From: Bog-473 sp963791995
GTDB lineage: Bacteria > Actinomycetota > Acidimicrobiia > Acidimicrobiales > RAAP-2
DNA length: 64,000 nt
Assembly: GCA_963791995.1 (NCBI GenBank)
Contig: CAWBUQ010000004.1
Coordinates: 310,001-374,000 of the forward strand
Direction of reading: 5' to 3'
The notes under the pieces are model-generated. The model had not been told where the DNA came from, did no database searches, and saw only the letters and a list, made by a program, of their open reading frames with translations. Positions 18,803 through 28,733 of this stretch are shown piece after piece. The translations under genes were made by a program, and so were the position numbers. Positions within the stretch are counted from its first letter, which is position 1, and the number at the start of each line of letters is the position of its first letter.

Positions 18803-20167
18803 ATGACGGGCAGCGCGAAGCGGCAGATGGCGTTGGTGGGCTTCATGCAGGCGGGCAACGCCACCGTGTACGCCGGCTCGTGGCGCCACCCGGCCACCGA
18901 GCACGGGTTCTTCACCGCGGGGTACTACGAGAAGCTGGCCCGGACGCTCGAGCAGGGGTGCTTCGACCTCATGTTCTTCGACGACCGCCTGGCCATGCCC
19001 GGGATCTACGCCGGTTCGGTGGCCGAGGCGGTGCGCACGGGGGCCCGGCCGGTGAAGCTCGATCTGAGCATCGTGCTCGGGATCTGCGCAGTCGGTGACC
19101 AGCCGGATCGGGCTGGGCGCCACGTACTCGACGACCTATTACACGCCGTTCCACGTCGCCCGCACCTTCGCCACGCTCGACCATCTCTCCGGCGGGCGCG
19201 CCGCGTGGAACGTCGTCACCTCGGTCAACGACAGCGAGGCGCAGAATTACGGGCTTCAAGGAGGCCATTCCCCACGACATGCGCTACGACCGCGCCGACG
19301 AGTTCCTCGAGGCGACCACGGGCCTGTGGGACACGTGGGACGACGACGCGCTGGTGCTCGACCGCGAGACGCCGCTCTTCGCCGACCCCGACAAGGTCCA
19401 CGAGCTCGACCACGAAGGCGAATGGTTCTCGGTCCGCGGACCGCTCACCGTGCCGCGTTGCCCGCAGGGGCGGCCGGTGCTGCTGCAGGCGGGCTCGTCG
19501 GGTCGTGGCCGGGAGTTCGCAGCACGCTGGGCCGAGCTCATCTTCACGGGCGACCCGGGCATCGACATCGCCCGCTCCCACTACAAGGACCAGAAGGAGA
19601 AGATCGGCGAGCATGGGCGCGACCCCGACTCGGTCAAGATGCTGCCGATGGCCTACACGGTGGTCGGCGAGTCGAAGGCGCACGCCGAGGAGCGCGAGCA
19701 GCTGTTCCTCAACGACCTGGTCGATCCCATGGCCTCGCTTGACGCTCCTCTCGGAGCTGATGAACTACGACTTCTCGGGGCTCTCCCTCGACGCGCCCGA
19801 TCACCGACGAACTGATCGAGTCGGTCTCGGGCATCCGCGGCCTGGTGCAGAACATCAAGACGCACATCGGCGGCGACACCGTGACGCTGGGCGACCTGGC
19901 CGGGCACCGGGCCACCCTGCTCCAGGGCCCACGCTTCGTCGGCACCGGACCCGACATCGCGGACCAGATGGAGGCGTGGTTCGACAGCGGTGCATGCGAC
20001 GGGTTCGTCATCGCCGCCACCCATTCACCCGGCGCCTACGAGGACGTGGTCCGCCTCGTCGTGCCCGAGCTGCAGCGCCGCGGCGTCTTCCGCGAGCGCT
20101 ACAGCGGCACGACCCTGCGCGAGCACCTCGGCCTGGACGCGTCCGGCCGCGACGGTCGCGTGCCTGA
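18803..20167 (+). CDS. Luciferase-like FMN-dependent monooxygenase, NtaA/DszA type (frameshifted)
   Basis: About 450 residues. It starts MTGSAKRQMALVGFMQAGN, then GCFDLMFFDDRLAMPG, YTPFHVARTFATLDHLSGGR, AAWNVVTSVNDSEAQNYG and QAGSSGRGREFAARWAE, and ends near RYSGTTLREHLGL. This is the long nitrilotriacetate/dibenzothiophene-sulfone monooxygenase branch, which uses reduced FMN from a separate reductase. Breaks near 19087, 19253, 19740 and 19800. After REHLGL the frame stays open straight into a CoA-transferase with no stop. A stop (TGA 20165-20167) exists in another frame overlapping a GTG at 20160, so a lost base may explain the apparent fusion. Confidence 0.83.
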   Translation: MTGSAKRQMALVGFMQAGNATVYAGSWRHPATEHGFFTAGYYEKLARTLEQGCFDLMFFDDRLAMPGIYAGSVAEAVRTGARPVKLDLSIVLGICAVGDQPDRAGRHVLDDLLHAVPRRPHLRHARPSLRRARRVERRHLGQRQRGAELRASRRPFPTTCATTAPTSSSRRPRACGTRGTTTRWCSTARRRSSPTPTRSTSSTTKANGSRSADRSPCRVARRGGRCCCRRARRVVAGSSQHAGPSSSSRATRASTSPAPTTRTRRRRSASMGATPTRSRCCRWPTRWSASRRRTPRSASSCSSTTWSIPWPRLTLLSELMNYDFSGLSLDAPDHRRTDRVGLGHPRPGAEHQDAHRRRHRDAGRPGRAPGHPAPGPTLRRHRTRHRGPDGGVVRQRCMRRVRHRRHPFTRRLRGRGPPRRARAAAPRRLPRALQRHDPARAPRPGRVRPRRSRA

Positions 20168-21397
20168 GGCAGAGCCCGGTGGCGACACCGGGTCGCCCGA
20201 CCTCCCGCTGCGCGGGATCCGGGTCGTCGACGCGGCGACGCTGGCCGCCGGGCCGATGGTGGCGACGATGCTGGGGGAGTTCGGCGCCGAGGTGATCAAG
20301 GTGGAGCAACCCGGCGTGGGCGACCCGCTGCGCACCTGGGGCGACCAGAAGGACGGCATCGGCCTGTTCTGGAAGAGCGTGAGCCGCAACAAGAAGTGCG
20401 TGACGCTGGACCTGCGCGCCGCCGACGGCCAGGAGCTGTTCCACCGCCTTCTCGACGTGAGCGACGTCCTCGTGGTGAACAACCGCCCGAGCGCGCTGGC
20501 GCAAGTGGGGCTCGACTACGACGCGGTGCACCGCGCACACCCCCGGGTGGTGATGCTCCACATCAGCGGGTACGGCGCTCGGCGGGCCCAAGAGCGACCG
20601 GCCGGGCTTCGGCACCCTGGCCGAGGCCATGAGCGGCTTCGCCCACGTGACCGGCCAGCCCGACGGCCCGCCGACCCTGCCGCCCTTCTTCCTGGCCGAC
20701 GGCGTGGCCTCGCAGTCGGCCACGGCCGCCGTGATGATGGCGCTCTACCACCGCGACGTCCACGGCGGCGAGCGGCCAGCTGGTCGACGTCAACCTGATC
20801 GAGCCGCTGGCCCGCCTCATCGAGACGTCCACGCTGGCCTTCAGCCACCTCGGGACGGTGCCGGGCCGTGTCGGCAACCTGCTGCCGGCCAGCGCGCCGC
20901 GCAACGCCTACCGCACCGCAGACGACAAGTGGGTCGCCATCTCGAGCGCGTCGCCGAACATCGCGCTGCGCGTCTTCCGGGCCATCGACCGCGCCCGACC
21001 TGGCCGAGAACCCCGACTACGCCGATCCGGTCGAGCGCCAGCGCCGCGCCGTCGAGATCGACGGGCTCGTCGCCGACTGGATCGCCGACCGCACGCTTGG
21101 CCGAGGTCATGGACGTCTTCGAGCGGGCCGACGTGGCGGCCGCCCCCGTCTACGACGCCGCACAGCTGCTGGCCGACGAGCACCTGCGTGCCCGTGGCTC
21201 GTTCGTCGCGGTGGACGACCCCGACCTCGGGCCGATGACCGTGCAGGCGCCGGTGGCGCGCCTGAGCGAGACGCCGGGCGAGGTCGGCGCACCTCGGGCG
21301 CGCGCTGGGCGCCGACAACGACGCCGTCCTGCGGTGGACTCCTCGGGCGTCGACGCCGGCGCGACTGGCTGCGCTGCGGGCGGCCGGCACCATCTGA
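20160..21397 (+). CDS. CaiB/BaiF class III CoA-transferase (frameshifted; apparently fused to upstream monooxygenase)
   Basis: About 400 residues. It reads LPLRGIRVVDAATLAAGPM, EFGAEVIKVEQPG, NKKCVTLDLRAADGQELF, MLHISGYGA, RPGFGTLAEAMSGFAHVTG and SAPRNAYRTADDKWVAIS. In this subfamily the region around FGTLAEAMSG carries an acidic catalytic residue (here a glutamate in place of the usual aspartate). Breaks near 20578, 20773, 20995, 21098, 21292 and 21325. GTG 20160 is the proposed start. It lies between a monooxygenase and a CitE-type lyase, so the expected role is to load CoA on an acid that the lyase then cleaves. Confidence 0.83.
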
Positions 21398-21425
21398 TCC
21401 GTCACCGATCCACGAAGGAGGCACC

Positions 21426-22348
21426 GTGCGCACACCCCGAGCCCGCCGTTCGGAGCTGGCCACGCCGGCCAGCAGCGAGCGCATGTGCGAGAAGGCGGCC
21501 GCGGTCGGGGCCGATCTCGTCTTCCTCGACCTCGAGGACGCCTGCGCACCCGCGGTCAAGGAATCGTCGCGGGCGATCGTGGTCGGCGCGCTGACCGGGC
21601 TCGACTGGGGCCGCACGGTGCGTGCCGTCCGCGTCAACGGCATCGAGACGCCGTGGTGCCACGGCGACATCATCGAGGTCGTCACCGGGGCCCGGGATGC
21701 GCTCGACGTGCTGATCGTGCCCAAGGTGCGTCGGCCCGCGACGTGTGGTGGGTCGACGTGCTGCTCGGCCAGCTCGAGGCGGCGCTCGGGTCTCGAACGG
21801 CCCATCGGGCTCGAGGTGCTGATCGAGGAGGCCGAGGGCCTGGCCAACGCGCTCGAGATCGCTCAGGCCAGCGAGCGGCTCGAGGCGCTGATCTTCGGCG
21901 CCGGCGACCTCTCGGCGTCGCTGCACGCGCGGGTCGACGGCAACTTCGACCCGGTCGTGCCGTACCCGGGCGACTTCTGGCACTACGCCCGCGCCCAGGT
22001 GCTGACCGCGGCCCGGGCCGCCATGATCGACGCCGTCGACGCGCCGTACCCGGCCTACGAGGACCCCGAGGGCTACCGCCGTGCCGCCCTGGCGGCCAGC
22101 GCCCTGGGCTACGACGGCAAGTGGGCCATCCACCCGAGCCAGGTGCCGATCGCCAACGAGGTGTTCTCGCCCACGCCGGCCGAGGTGGCCGAGGCCCGCG
22201 CGAGGCCATGGCGGACTACCGCGAGGCCGAGGAGGGCGGGGTCGGGGCCATCGGTCGCGACGGCCGCCTCGTCGACGCCGCCCACATGCGGCTGGCGGCC
22301 AACACGCTGCACAAGGCCGCGCTGGCGGACCGGGCCGGGTCGGACTGA
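21426..22348 (+). CDS. HpcH/HpaI aldolase / citrate lyase beta-type CoA-ester lyase (frameshifted)
   Basis: About 305 residues. GTG 21426 is preceded by AAGGAGG at 21415-21421, a strong ribosome site. The protein has ATPASSERMCEKAAAVGADL, FLDLEDACAPAVKESSR, RVNGIETPWCHGDI and PIGLEVLIEEAEGLANA, then LIFGAGDLSASLHAR and GYDGKWAIHPSQ. These are the metal-binding and CoA-lyase motifs of the CitE/malyl-CoA lyase family, which perform retro-aldol or retro-Claisen cleavage of hydroxyacyl-CoA. Breaks near 21728, 21790 and 22203. Confidence 0.86.
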
Positions 22349-22407
22349 CGGGGATCCGACCGTCGGGGACGGGCCGTCTCGAGGCGGAAACGCCCTTCTC
22401 AGTCAGC

Positions 22408-22422
22408 GAGAGGCATGCTATC
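22408..22422. promoter_or_regulatory. Putative GAGA-type operator upstream of Rieske oxygenase
   Basis: GAGAGGCATGCTATC is an imperfect inverted repeat with arms GAGAG and CTATC around GCATG. It resembles GAGAAGAATGCTCTC at 30494-30508 and GGAAACAATGCTCTC at 32279-32293. It ends 40 bases before the Rieske ATG, in an otherwise featureless gap after the lyase gene. Regulatory role inferred from position and similarity. Confidence 0.35.
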
Positions 22423-22462
22423 GTACGAGCGTCGTCGAACGCTCGAACGGGAGGACCCGCGC

Positions 22463-23750
22463 ATGGCACGTTGGCCCAAGCCGCCGGAGGGGAGTTGGAC
22501 CGAGCACTTCCATCTCGGGCACCGAGCCCATCTCCTACGAGGACTCGATCTCGCCGGACTTCTACGAGCTCGAGCGCGAAGCCATCTTCAAGCGGGCCTG
22601 GCTCAACGTCGGCCGGGTGGAGCAGCTGCCCCGTAACGGGAGCTACTTCACCAAGGAGCTGGCCGTGGCCCGCACCTCGGTCATCATCGTGCGCGGACAA
22701 GGACGGCGAGGTGCGGGCCTTCCACAACGTCTGCCGCCACCGCGGCAACAAGCTGGTCTGGAACGACTACCCGAAGGAGGAGACGAGCGGCGTCTGCCCG
22801 CCAGTTCGTCTGCAAGTACCACGGGTGGCGCTACGACCTCGACGGTGCGCTGCACTTCGTGCAGCAGGAACAGGAGTTCTTCGACCTCGACAAGGACGAC
22901 TTCGGCCTCGTCCCGGTGCACTGCGACGTCTGGGCCGGCTTCATCTTCGTCAACCTGGCCAAGGAAGCCCGAGCAGAACCTGCGCGACTTCCTCGGGCCG
23001 ATGGTGACCAAGCTGGAGAACTATCCGTTCGAGGAGCAGACCGAGCGCTGGTTCTACCGCGCCACGGTGGACAGCAACTGGAAGATCTACATGGACGCCT
23101 TCCAGGAGTTCTACCACGCACCCGTTCTGCACGCGAAGCAGACGCCGCCCGACTGGTCGATCGCCGGCCAGCAGGCCGGCTTCGAGGCGCCCGCCTACAC
23201 TGATCGACGGCCCGCACCGGGTGGTCAGCACTGCGGGCGATCCACCCGTGGACGCTCGACCCCAACATGCTCAAGCCGATGGAGCTGCTCACGCGCAGCG
23301 GGCTCTTCGGCCCGTGGGACGCACCCGACCTCGCCTTCGAGCCAGAAGGATGCCGGTATCAACCCGGCCGGGTGCGATCCGTGGGGCCTCGACTCGTTCC
23401 AGATCTTCCCCAACTTCGTGATCCTGGTCTGGGGACAGGGCTGGTACCTCACGTACCACTACTGGCCGACGTCACACAACACGCACGTCTTCGAGGGCAC
23501 GCTGTACTTCGTCCCGGCCAAGACGGCACGCGAGCGCGTGGCCCACGAGATGGCCGCCGCCTCGTTCAAGGAGTACGGCCTGCAGGACGCCAACACGCTC
23601 GAGGCGACCCAGACCATGCTCGAGTCCCGCGTGCTCGAGCGGTTCCCGCTGAACGACCAGGAGGTGCTCTGCCGCCATCTCCACAAGGTGGCGGCGGAGT
23701 GGGTCGACGAGTACAAGACGCGAGCCGCGGAGGTAGACGTAGGTGTCTGA
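22463..23750 (+). CDS. Rieske aromatic-ring-hydroxylating oxygenase, alpha subunit (frameshifted)
   Basis: About 425 residues. The Rieske [2Fe-2S] ligands are in CRHRGNKLVW and CKYHGWRYDLDG. The mononuclear-iron region is NWKIYMDAFQEFYHAPVLH, with histidines and acidic ligands in the expected order. The rest is the catalytic domain, ending WVDEYKTRAAEVDVGV. ATG 22463 follows GGGAGGA. Breaks near 22514, 22698, 22800, 22970, 23200, 23240 and 23340. It needs electrons from a reductase; the best candidate is at 25032-26138 on the other strand. Substrate class (aromatic, steroid or terpenoid) cannot be read from sequence. Confidence 0.86.
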
Positions 23751-24050
23751 CACGATGGCCGAGTCCGAGCTGCTGCTTCCCGCCGAGTTCGCCGACCTCG
23801 AGCCCTTCGCGGCGACGTGGTGCCTGGCCACCGAGGCGGAGCGCTTCGCCAGCGCCTGGCCAGCGCGATGGACGAGATGCAGGCGTTCTACGACGCCGTC
23901 ACCGCCCGGGCCGAGGAGGCGATGACCTACTGCGACACGTTCCCCCTCGACGAGATGCCCGAGGACGCCACGAACCTGTTGCACCTGCTCTATTCGATGG
24001 TCGATGTGTCGTTCCCGGTGGAGTGCTGGGGCCAGGCCGCACGTGCCTGA
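23743..24050 (+). CDS. Small conserved-looking protein after Rieske oxygenase, unknown function (frameshifted)
   Basis: GTG 23743 overlaps the Rieske stop by 8 bases, so it is coupled to that gene. The product is about 100 residues: MAESELLLPAEFADLEPF, TWCLATEAERFASRLASAM, ALDEMP-type acidic helices and YSMVDVSFPVECWGQA. It is acidic, helical-looking, without signal peptide or membrane segment. I do not recognise the family. It may be an accessory to the oxygenase. One break near 23862 is needed to join the halves; another near 24040 could extend the protein to about 24100. Confidence 0.6.
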
Positions 24051-24113
24051 CACCGGCGCCGCCTACCTGGACCTCCTGGTCGAACCCGGGCCCGTGAGCC
24101 CCCGGGCAGCGCC

Positions 24114-24982
24114 TCAGTCCAGCGCCGCCAGCACGGCGGCCGCCGAGGTGACGGTGCGGTCGCCGTTGCCCTCGTCGTGGAGGAGCATGCGGACGCCGAC
24201 CTGGCCGCCCGCCCCGGCGTGCGCCGGCGGCTTCGACCCGGAAGGGTCCGACCTTGCCGCGGGCGACGAACATCACATGCCAGCTGTGCACCTGGAGCAA
24301 TCGTGAGCCGGCCACCGCCGCGGCCAGAGTCGACCGCAGCCGTTTCGAGCACGACGTGTTGGGGACCGATGTGCAGCGCGGCATCGGGTGACGCGAACTC
24401 GGCCGAGAGCCGGGGCAGGATCCAGTGCCCGTCACCCCGCTCGGAGGCGCCGAAGACCTGCCAGAGCGGCGGGAGATCCGGCGAGTCCTCGATCTCCAAC
24501 CGGGCCTCGTCGACGTCCATCCGCTCCAGTCCCTCGGGCGGCGTCCCGATGGAGGCGCCCTGTCCCTCAATGAAGGCGAGCACCCGGTCGTGGTCGTCGG
24601 CGTCGACGATGAGGCAGCGCCCGTAACCCATCGTGCGGCCCTGGTGGATCGAGCCCGAGCCGAGGACCTCGATCGTGTCGACGCCGATGCCGGGGTCGAT
24701 GATCTGCACTGAGGCGATCACCGGGTTGGGTACGGCCACCAGATCGGATTGACCGCCCTCCGGTGATGCGATGGCGAGGGGCGCCACCATCAGCCCACCG
24801 GCGTCGTTGCGCATGTCGTGGCGGATGCGGACCGTGTTGTCCTCGGGCTCCCAGTTCATGGAGGAGTGATTGCGTCCGATGTAGCGGTAGCTGAGCAGGC
24901 CCGACCAGCGCCGCTCCAGCTCGGCCCGGTAGGCGTCGGGGTCACCTGCCAGCTCCCTGATGTCGCGCGGTCCCTCCGTCAT
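24114..24982 (-). CDS. Hotdog-fold acyl-CoA thioesterase-like protein (frameshifted near end)
   Basis: About 288 residues with two hotdog-like halves. The first contains HDMRNDAGGLMVAPLAI and LGSGSIHQGRTMGYGRCLIVD, where the central helix and G-R strand of PaaI-type thioesterases are visible. The second contains ALHIGPQHVVLETAA and LQVHSWHVMFVARGKVGPF. It probably releases CoA from an acyl thioester or acts as a dehydratase-like hotdog. One break near 24297 and another near 24235. It converges on the Rieske operon. Confidence 0.72.
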
Positions 24983-25031
24983 GTCTCCCTCCGGCGACCG
25001 GCTCCAAGCCTGGCCCGTCGCCCGGGCCGGG

Positions 25032-26138
25032 TCACATCGCCTCGTATTCGACGGTGACGGTTTCGCCCTTGGGCAGTCCCTGGCAGGTGAGGATCCAGCC
25101 TTCTTGGATCTCCTCGGGCGTGAGGGCGTTGTTCACCCGCATGTCGACCGTGCCTTCTTTCAAGAAGGCCATACAGGTGGCGCAGTTGCCCGACTCGCAC
25201 GAGAAGGGCGGTCGCAGGCCGCCGCGGCGCGCCGTCTCCAACACGGTGTCGCCGGGCTGGTAGCGGATGACCGCACTCTTCCCGCCGAGGATCACCGTGA
25301 CCTCCGTCGGGACCCCGGCGCCCCCATCGGCCTCGCCGTCCTCTCCTCTCGCACCCGACGACGCCTCCGCCGCTGCCGGCACCGTCAGCCGCGGCGTCCT
25401 TCTCCTGCTGCTGCGACCAAGAACCGCTCGACGAAGATGCGCCCGGGCTCCATGCCGAGCCTGCGCAGCGTGGACTCGACGAGATCCATGAAGGGGCCCG
25501 GCCCGCAGATGTAGGCGTCGGCCTCGAGTCGCCCCGCCGGCGAAGTCCACCACGTCGTCCGCGCTGAGGAAGCCGCCGTCGGTGTCGAGGTGGTGGCGCA
25601 CCTCGAGCCGGCCCGGATACCTCGCCGCGAGCTGTGCCAGCGCATCGTCGAAGATCACCGAGGCGCGGTCGCGGTTGGCGTAGAGCAGGCGGACCGGTCG
25701 CTGCGTCGACGCCAGGACGTGTTTGGTGATGGAGATGACCGGCGTGACCCCGCTGCCGCCACAGAAGCCGAGCACGGGGCGCTCGCTGTCCTGGGTGCAG
25801 AACACACCGGCCGGCTTGGTCGCTTCGAGCACGGAGCCCTCGGTCACCGTGTCGAGGAGCCAGTTGGAGACGAGCCCGCCGTCGACGCGCTTGACGGTCA
25901 CGGTCAGCTCGGGGTCGGTCTCGGGTGCACTCGACATCGAGTACGAGCGCAGATGGAACTCGTCGTCGAGCCGGATGCGGAAGGTGCAGAACTGGCCGGG
26001 ACGGTAGCGGAAGGTCTCGCGCAACTCCTCTGGCACATGGAGCACGAACGAGCTGGCGTCGTGGGTCTCGGCGACGACCCGCGTGACCCGGAGCGGGTGG
26101 TAGCCGTGCTCGCGCAGGACGGGTGTGTGGTCAGGCAC
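25032..26138 (-). CDS. Ferredoxin-NAD(P) oxidoreductase with C-terminal [2Fe-2S] domain (KshB-like; frameshifted)
   Basis: About 365 residues in the order FAD domain, NAD domain, plant-type ferredoxin domain. FAD: RYRPGQFCTFRI and RSYSMSS. NAD: VLGFCGGSGVTPVISI and YICGPGPFMD. The iron-sulphur ligands are in CESGNCATCM and the later CQG of WILTCQG. This is the layout of KshB/HsaD-type oxygenase reductases that serve Rieske oxygenases. GTG 26138 gives the normal length; longer readings run into the aldehyde dehydrogenase. Breaks near 25543 and 25408. The pairing with the Rieske enzyme at 22.5 kb is inferred from proximity. Confidence 0.85.
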   Translation of the reverse strand: MPDHTPVLREHGYHPLRVTRVVAETHDASSFVLHVPEELRETFRYRPGQFCTFRIRLDDEFHLRSYSMSSAPETDPELTVTVKRVDGGLVSNWLLDTVTEGSVLEATKPAGVFCTQDSERPVLGFCGGSGVTPVISITKHVLASTQRPVRLLYANRDRASVIFDDALAQLAARYPGRLEVRHHLDTDGGFLSADDVVDFAGGATRGRRLHLRAGPLHGSRRVHAAQARHGARAHLRRAVLGRSSRRRTPRLTVPAAAEASSGARGEDGEADGGAGVPTEVTVILGGKSAVIRYQPGDTVLETARRGGLRPPFSCESGNCATCMAFLKEGTVDMRVNNALTPEEIQEGWILTCQGLPKGETVTVEYEAM

Positions 26139-26154
26139 GCGTCCGGCGTCGCTC

Positions 26155-27636
26155 CTACTGGGGCGCCGGCCAGGCCACCGACTTGACCTCGAGGTACTGG
26201 TCGAACCCGGCCAGGCCGTTCTGGCGGCCGATCCCGCTGTGCTTGTAGCCCCCGAAGGGCATGTCGGCCTGCCCGATCGGCATGCCGCCGTTGACGGCGA
26301 AGCTCCCGGTGCGGACCCGCTCGGCCACGCGGAGCGACCGCTCGAGCGAGCCAGAGAACACGCCACCCGAGAGCCCGTACACGCTGTCGTTGGCGATACG
26401 GACCGCGTCGTCGTCGTCGGTATAGGGGATGGCGACGAGCACGGGACCGAAGATCTCCTCCTGTGCGATGGTCATGGAGTTGTCGACGTCGGTGAAGAGG
26501 GTGGGCTCGACGAACCAGCCCGTGGGGTGTGCGGCGGGCCGCCCGCCCCCGAGCGCCAGCGTGGCACCTTCGGCCACCCCCTTCTCGATGTAGCCGAGCA
26601 CCCTGTCGCGCTGCTTCGACGAGATGACGGGGCCCATGAGGACGTCGGGGCGCTGCGGGTCGCCGTAGGCGACCGAGGCCAGCGTGGCCTTGAGGATCTC
26701 CACGCCCTCCTCGTAGCGGGAGCGGGGAAGGAGCATCCGGGTCTGAATCGCGCAGCCCTGGCCGGCGTGGAAGCACACCGCGATGCCCGAAGGCACCGAG
26801 GTGGCGAAGTCGGCGTCGTCGAGCACGATGGTGGCCGACTTGCCGCCGAGCTCGAGGAACACGCGCTTGAGCGTCGCGGCTCCCTTCTCCATGATGCGCT
26901 TGCCGACCGCCGTCGATCCGGTGAACGAGATCAGGTCGACTTTGGGGGAGAGTGTGAGCGCCTCGCCGACGAGGTGGTCGGACGACGTCACGACTTGGAG
27001 GACCCCGCGCGGGAAGTCCGTCTGCTCGGCCACCAGCCGGCCCAGGCGGGTGGCGTTCCACGGGGTGTCGGGGGCGGGCTTGAGGATCACCGTGTTGCCG
27101 GTCGCCAGCGCCTGGCCGAGTTTGTTGAGCGTCACCTCGAGCGGGAAGTTCCACGGCACGATGGCGCCCACCACGCCGACTGGCTCCTTCCAGATCTGCC
27201 GGGTGTTGCGGGTGCCGCGGCGGTCGACGATCTCGGAGAGCTGTGTGCGCCACTCGAACTCGTCGATCAGCTTGATGGGGTAGCGCAGCGCGCCCTCGAG
27301 CGGGATGTCGAGTTGATTGGCGTGGGTGGTCATCCGCGGGCAGCCCACTTCGAGGATCAACTCCTCGCGCAGTTCCTCGCGCTCGCGCTCGAGCGCGTCC
27401 TGCAGCTGGGAGAGGCAGCGCGCCCGCAGAGCGTGGTCGGTGGACCATGCGGTCTCGTCGAAGGCCCGGCGCGCGGCGTCGATGGCCCGGCCCATCTCGG
27501 CGTCCGACGCGTCGGCCACCTGGCCCAGGACCTCTTCGGTCGCCGGGTTGACGTTGTCGAACGTGGCGCCTGAATCAGAGCCGATGAGCTCACCGTCGAC
27601 GAGCATCCTCGACTCGTGCTCGGCCGCTGCGGTCAC
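26155..27636 (-). CDS. NAD(P)-dependent aldehyde dehydrogenase
   Basis: An intact 493-residue ALDH. Visible are IVPWNFPLEVT, the cofactor motif FTGSTAVGKRI, the general base in FLELGGKSATIV, and the catalytic cysteine in GQGCAIQTR, plus EEIFGPVLVAIPY. It oxidises an aldehyde to an acid. It is a close paralogue of the enzyme at 54763-56250, sharing long identical stretches such as GNTV-LKPAPDTPWNAT. The gap to the reductase downstream is 16 bases, so they are probably co-transcribed. Upstream, 27637-27713 is AT-richer and holds the likely promoter. Confidence 0.93.
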   Translation of the reverse strand: MTAAAEHESRMLVDGELIGSDSGATFDNVNPATEEVLGQVADASDAEMGRAIDAARRAFDETAWSTDHALRARCLSQLQDALEREREELREELILEVGCPRMTTHANQLDIPLEGALRYPIKLIDEFEWRTQLSEIVDRRGTRNTRQIWKEPVGVVGAIVPWNFPLEVTLNKLGQALATGNTVILKPAPDTPWNATRLGRLVAEQTDFPRGVLQVVTSSDHLVGEALTLSPKVDLISFTGSTAVGKRIMEKGAATLKRVFLELGGKSATIVLDDADFATSVPSGIAVCFHAGQGCAIQTRMLLPRSRYEEGVEILKATLASVAYGDPQRPDVLMGPVISSKQRDRVLGYIEKGVAEGATLALGGGRPAAHPTGWFVEPTLFTDVDNSMTIAQEEIFGPVLVAIPYTDDDDAVRIANDSVYGLSGGVFSGSLERSLRVAERVRTGSFAVNGGMPIGQADMPFGGYKHSGIGRQNGLAGFDQYLEVKSVAWPAPQ

Positions 27637-27759
27637 TGGCCCTCCCTCCCTGGTTCCCGACCGGCGGAAACCGCGTTATCAAAAAGTGTGAGAAGCATAA
27701 TCGAGAGCTGCCGCCCGCTCCCCGCCGGGCCTTCGCCCGCGGTGTCCACGCCCGGGCCT

Positions 27760-28733
27760 TCAGAGCGGGAAGGCCGGCGGCAGCGTCGCTGATTCGAGGA
27801 TCCGCCGCGCCGAGGCGCCGGGTCAAGACGGTGCCGGCGCCGAACAACTGGTCGAGGACGAGCGTGCGCCGCACCAGGTGGTGGAACGGGTGCTCGGTGG
27901 TGAAGCCGATGCCGGCCAGCACCTGTTGGCCGTGGCGGGCCACCACGCGACCCTGCCGCCCGGCGAAGGCCTTGGCCATCGCCGCGTGCGCCGCAGGGTC
28001 CTCCCAGGCCGCGTCGAGGAGCGCAGCGGCCGCTTCGGTGGAAACCAGCGCATCGGCGAGGCGGTGCCGGACGGCCTGGAACCCGCTGATCGGGCGCCCG
28101 AACTGCACCGCGGTCGAGCGCGTGGACCCGGGCCAGTTCGACCATGGCGCGCGCCGTCCCGACCAACTCGTGGCCCAGCGCGAGCTGGCCGAGCGCCAGC
28201 GCGTGCTCCCATCGGAGCGGGCCGAGCGGGGTCATGTCCGATGTCTCCACGTCGCCGGTCGCCTCGACGAGGCCCAGGCGGGGATCGAGACCGCCGACCT
28301 GGCGCAGGGTCAGGGAACCCATGGGCACCGCGAACCCATCGTGACCGCGCCCGTTGGCGCACACGACCACCGCGGTGGGACCAGAGGAGAGGTCCCCCAG
28401 CGCGAGCCCGTCGACGATGCAGTGCTCACCCGAGGGCGACCCCGGCACGTCGACCTCGCGTAGCGCGGGAAGGATCACCACCGGTGTGCCGCCGAGGGCC
28501 GGTTCGTCGGCGAGTCCGAGCGCACGCAGCATGAGCCGTTCCAGCGCGCCTGACGTCACTGCGGCAGAGCCCTGGGCTTCGAAGAGGATCGACACCGCGC
28601 TGTGGGGATCGTCGTCGAACGCGTCGAGCCAGCCCAGGTCGGACAGCGCCAGGTCGAGCGCCGCGCCGCTGGCCGATGCCGTGGCGTCGGCGATGCCCCG
28701 GGCGAAGAGCGTGCGCTCGGCTCGTTCCATCAC
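27760..28733 (-). CDS. Acyl-CoA dehydrogenase, small/partner subunit of a pair (frameshifted)
   Basis: About 325 residues: MMERAERTLFARGIADATA, LGPLRWEHALALGQLALG, then AVQFGRPISGFQAVRHRLA, VLAGIGFTTEHPFHHLVRR and LDQLFGAG. It lacks recognisable SEP/AGSD loops and keeps mainly the C-terminal helical bundle, as in the non-catalytic partner of heteromeric acyl-CoA dehydrogenases. The sequence is broken near 28110 and again near 27800, so the C-terminus is uncertain. Its ATG overlaps the stop of the large partner by 4 bases. Confidence 0.78.
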
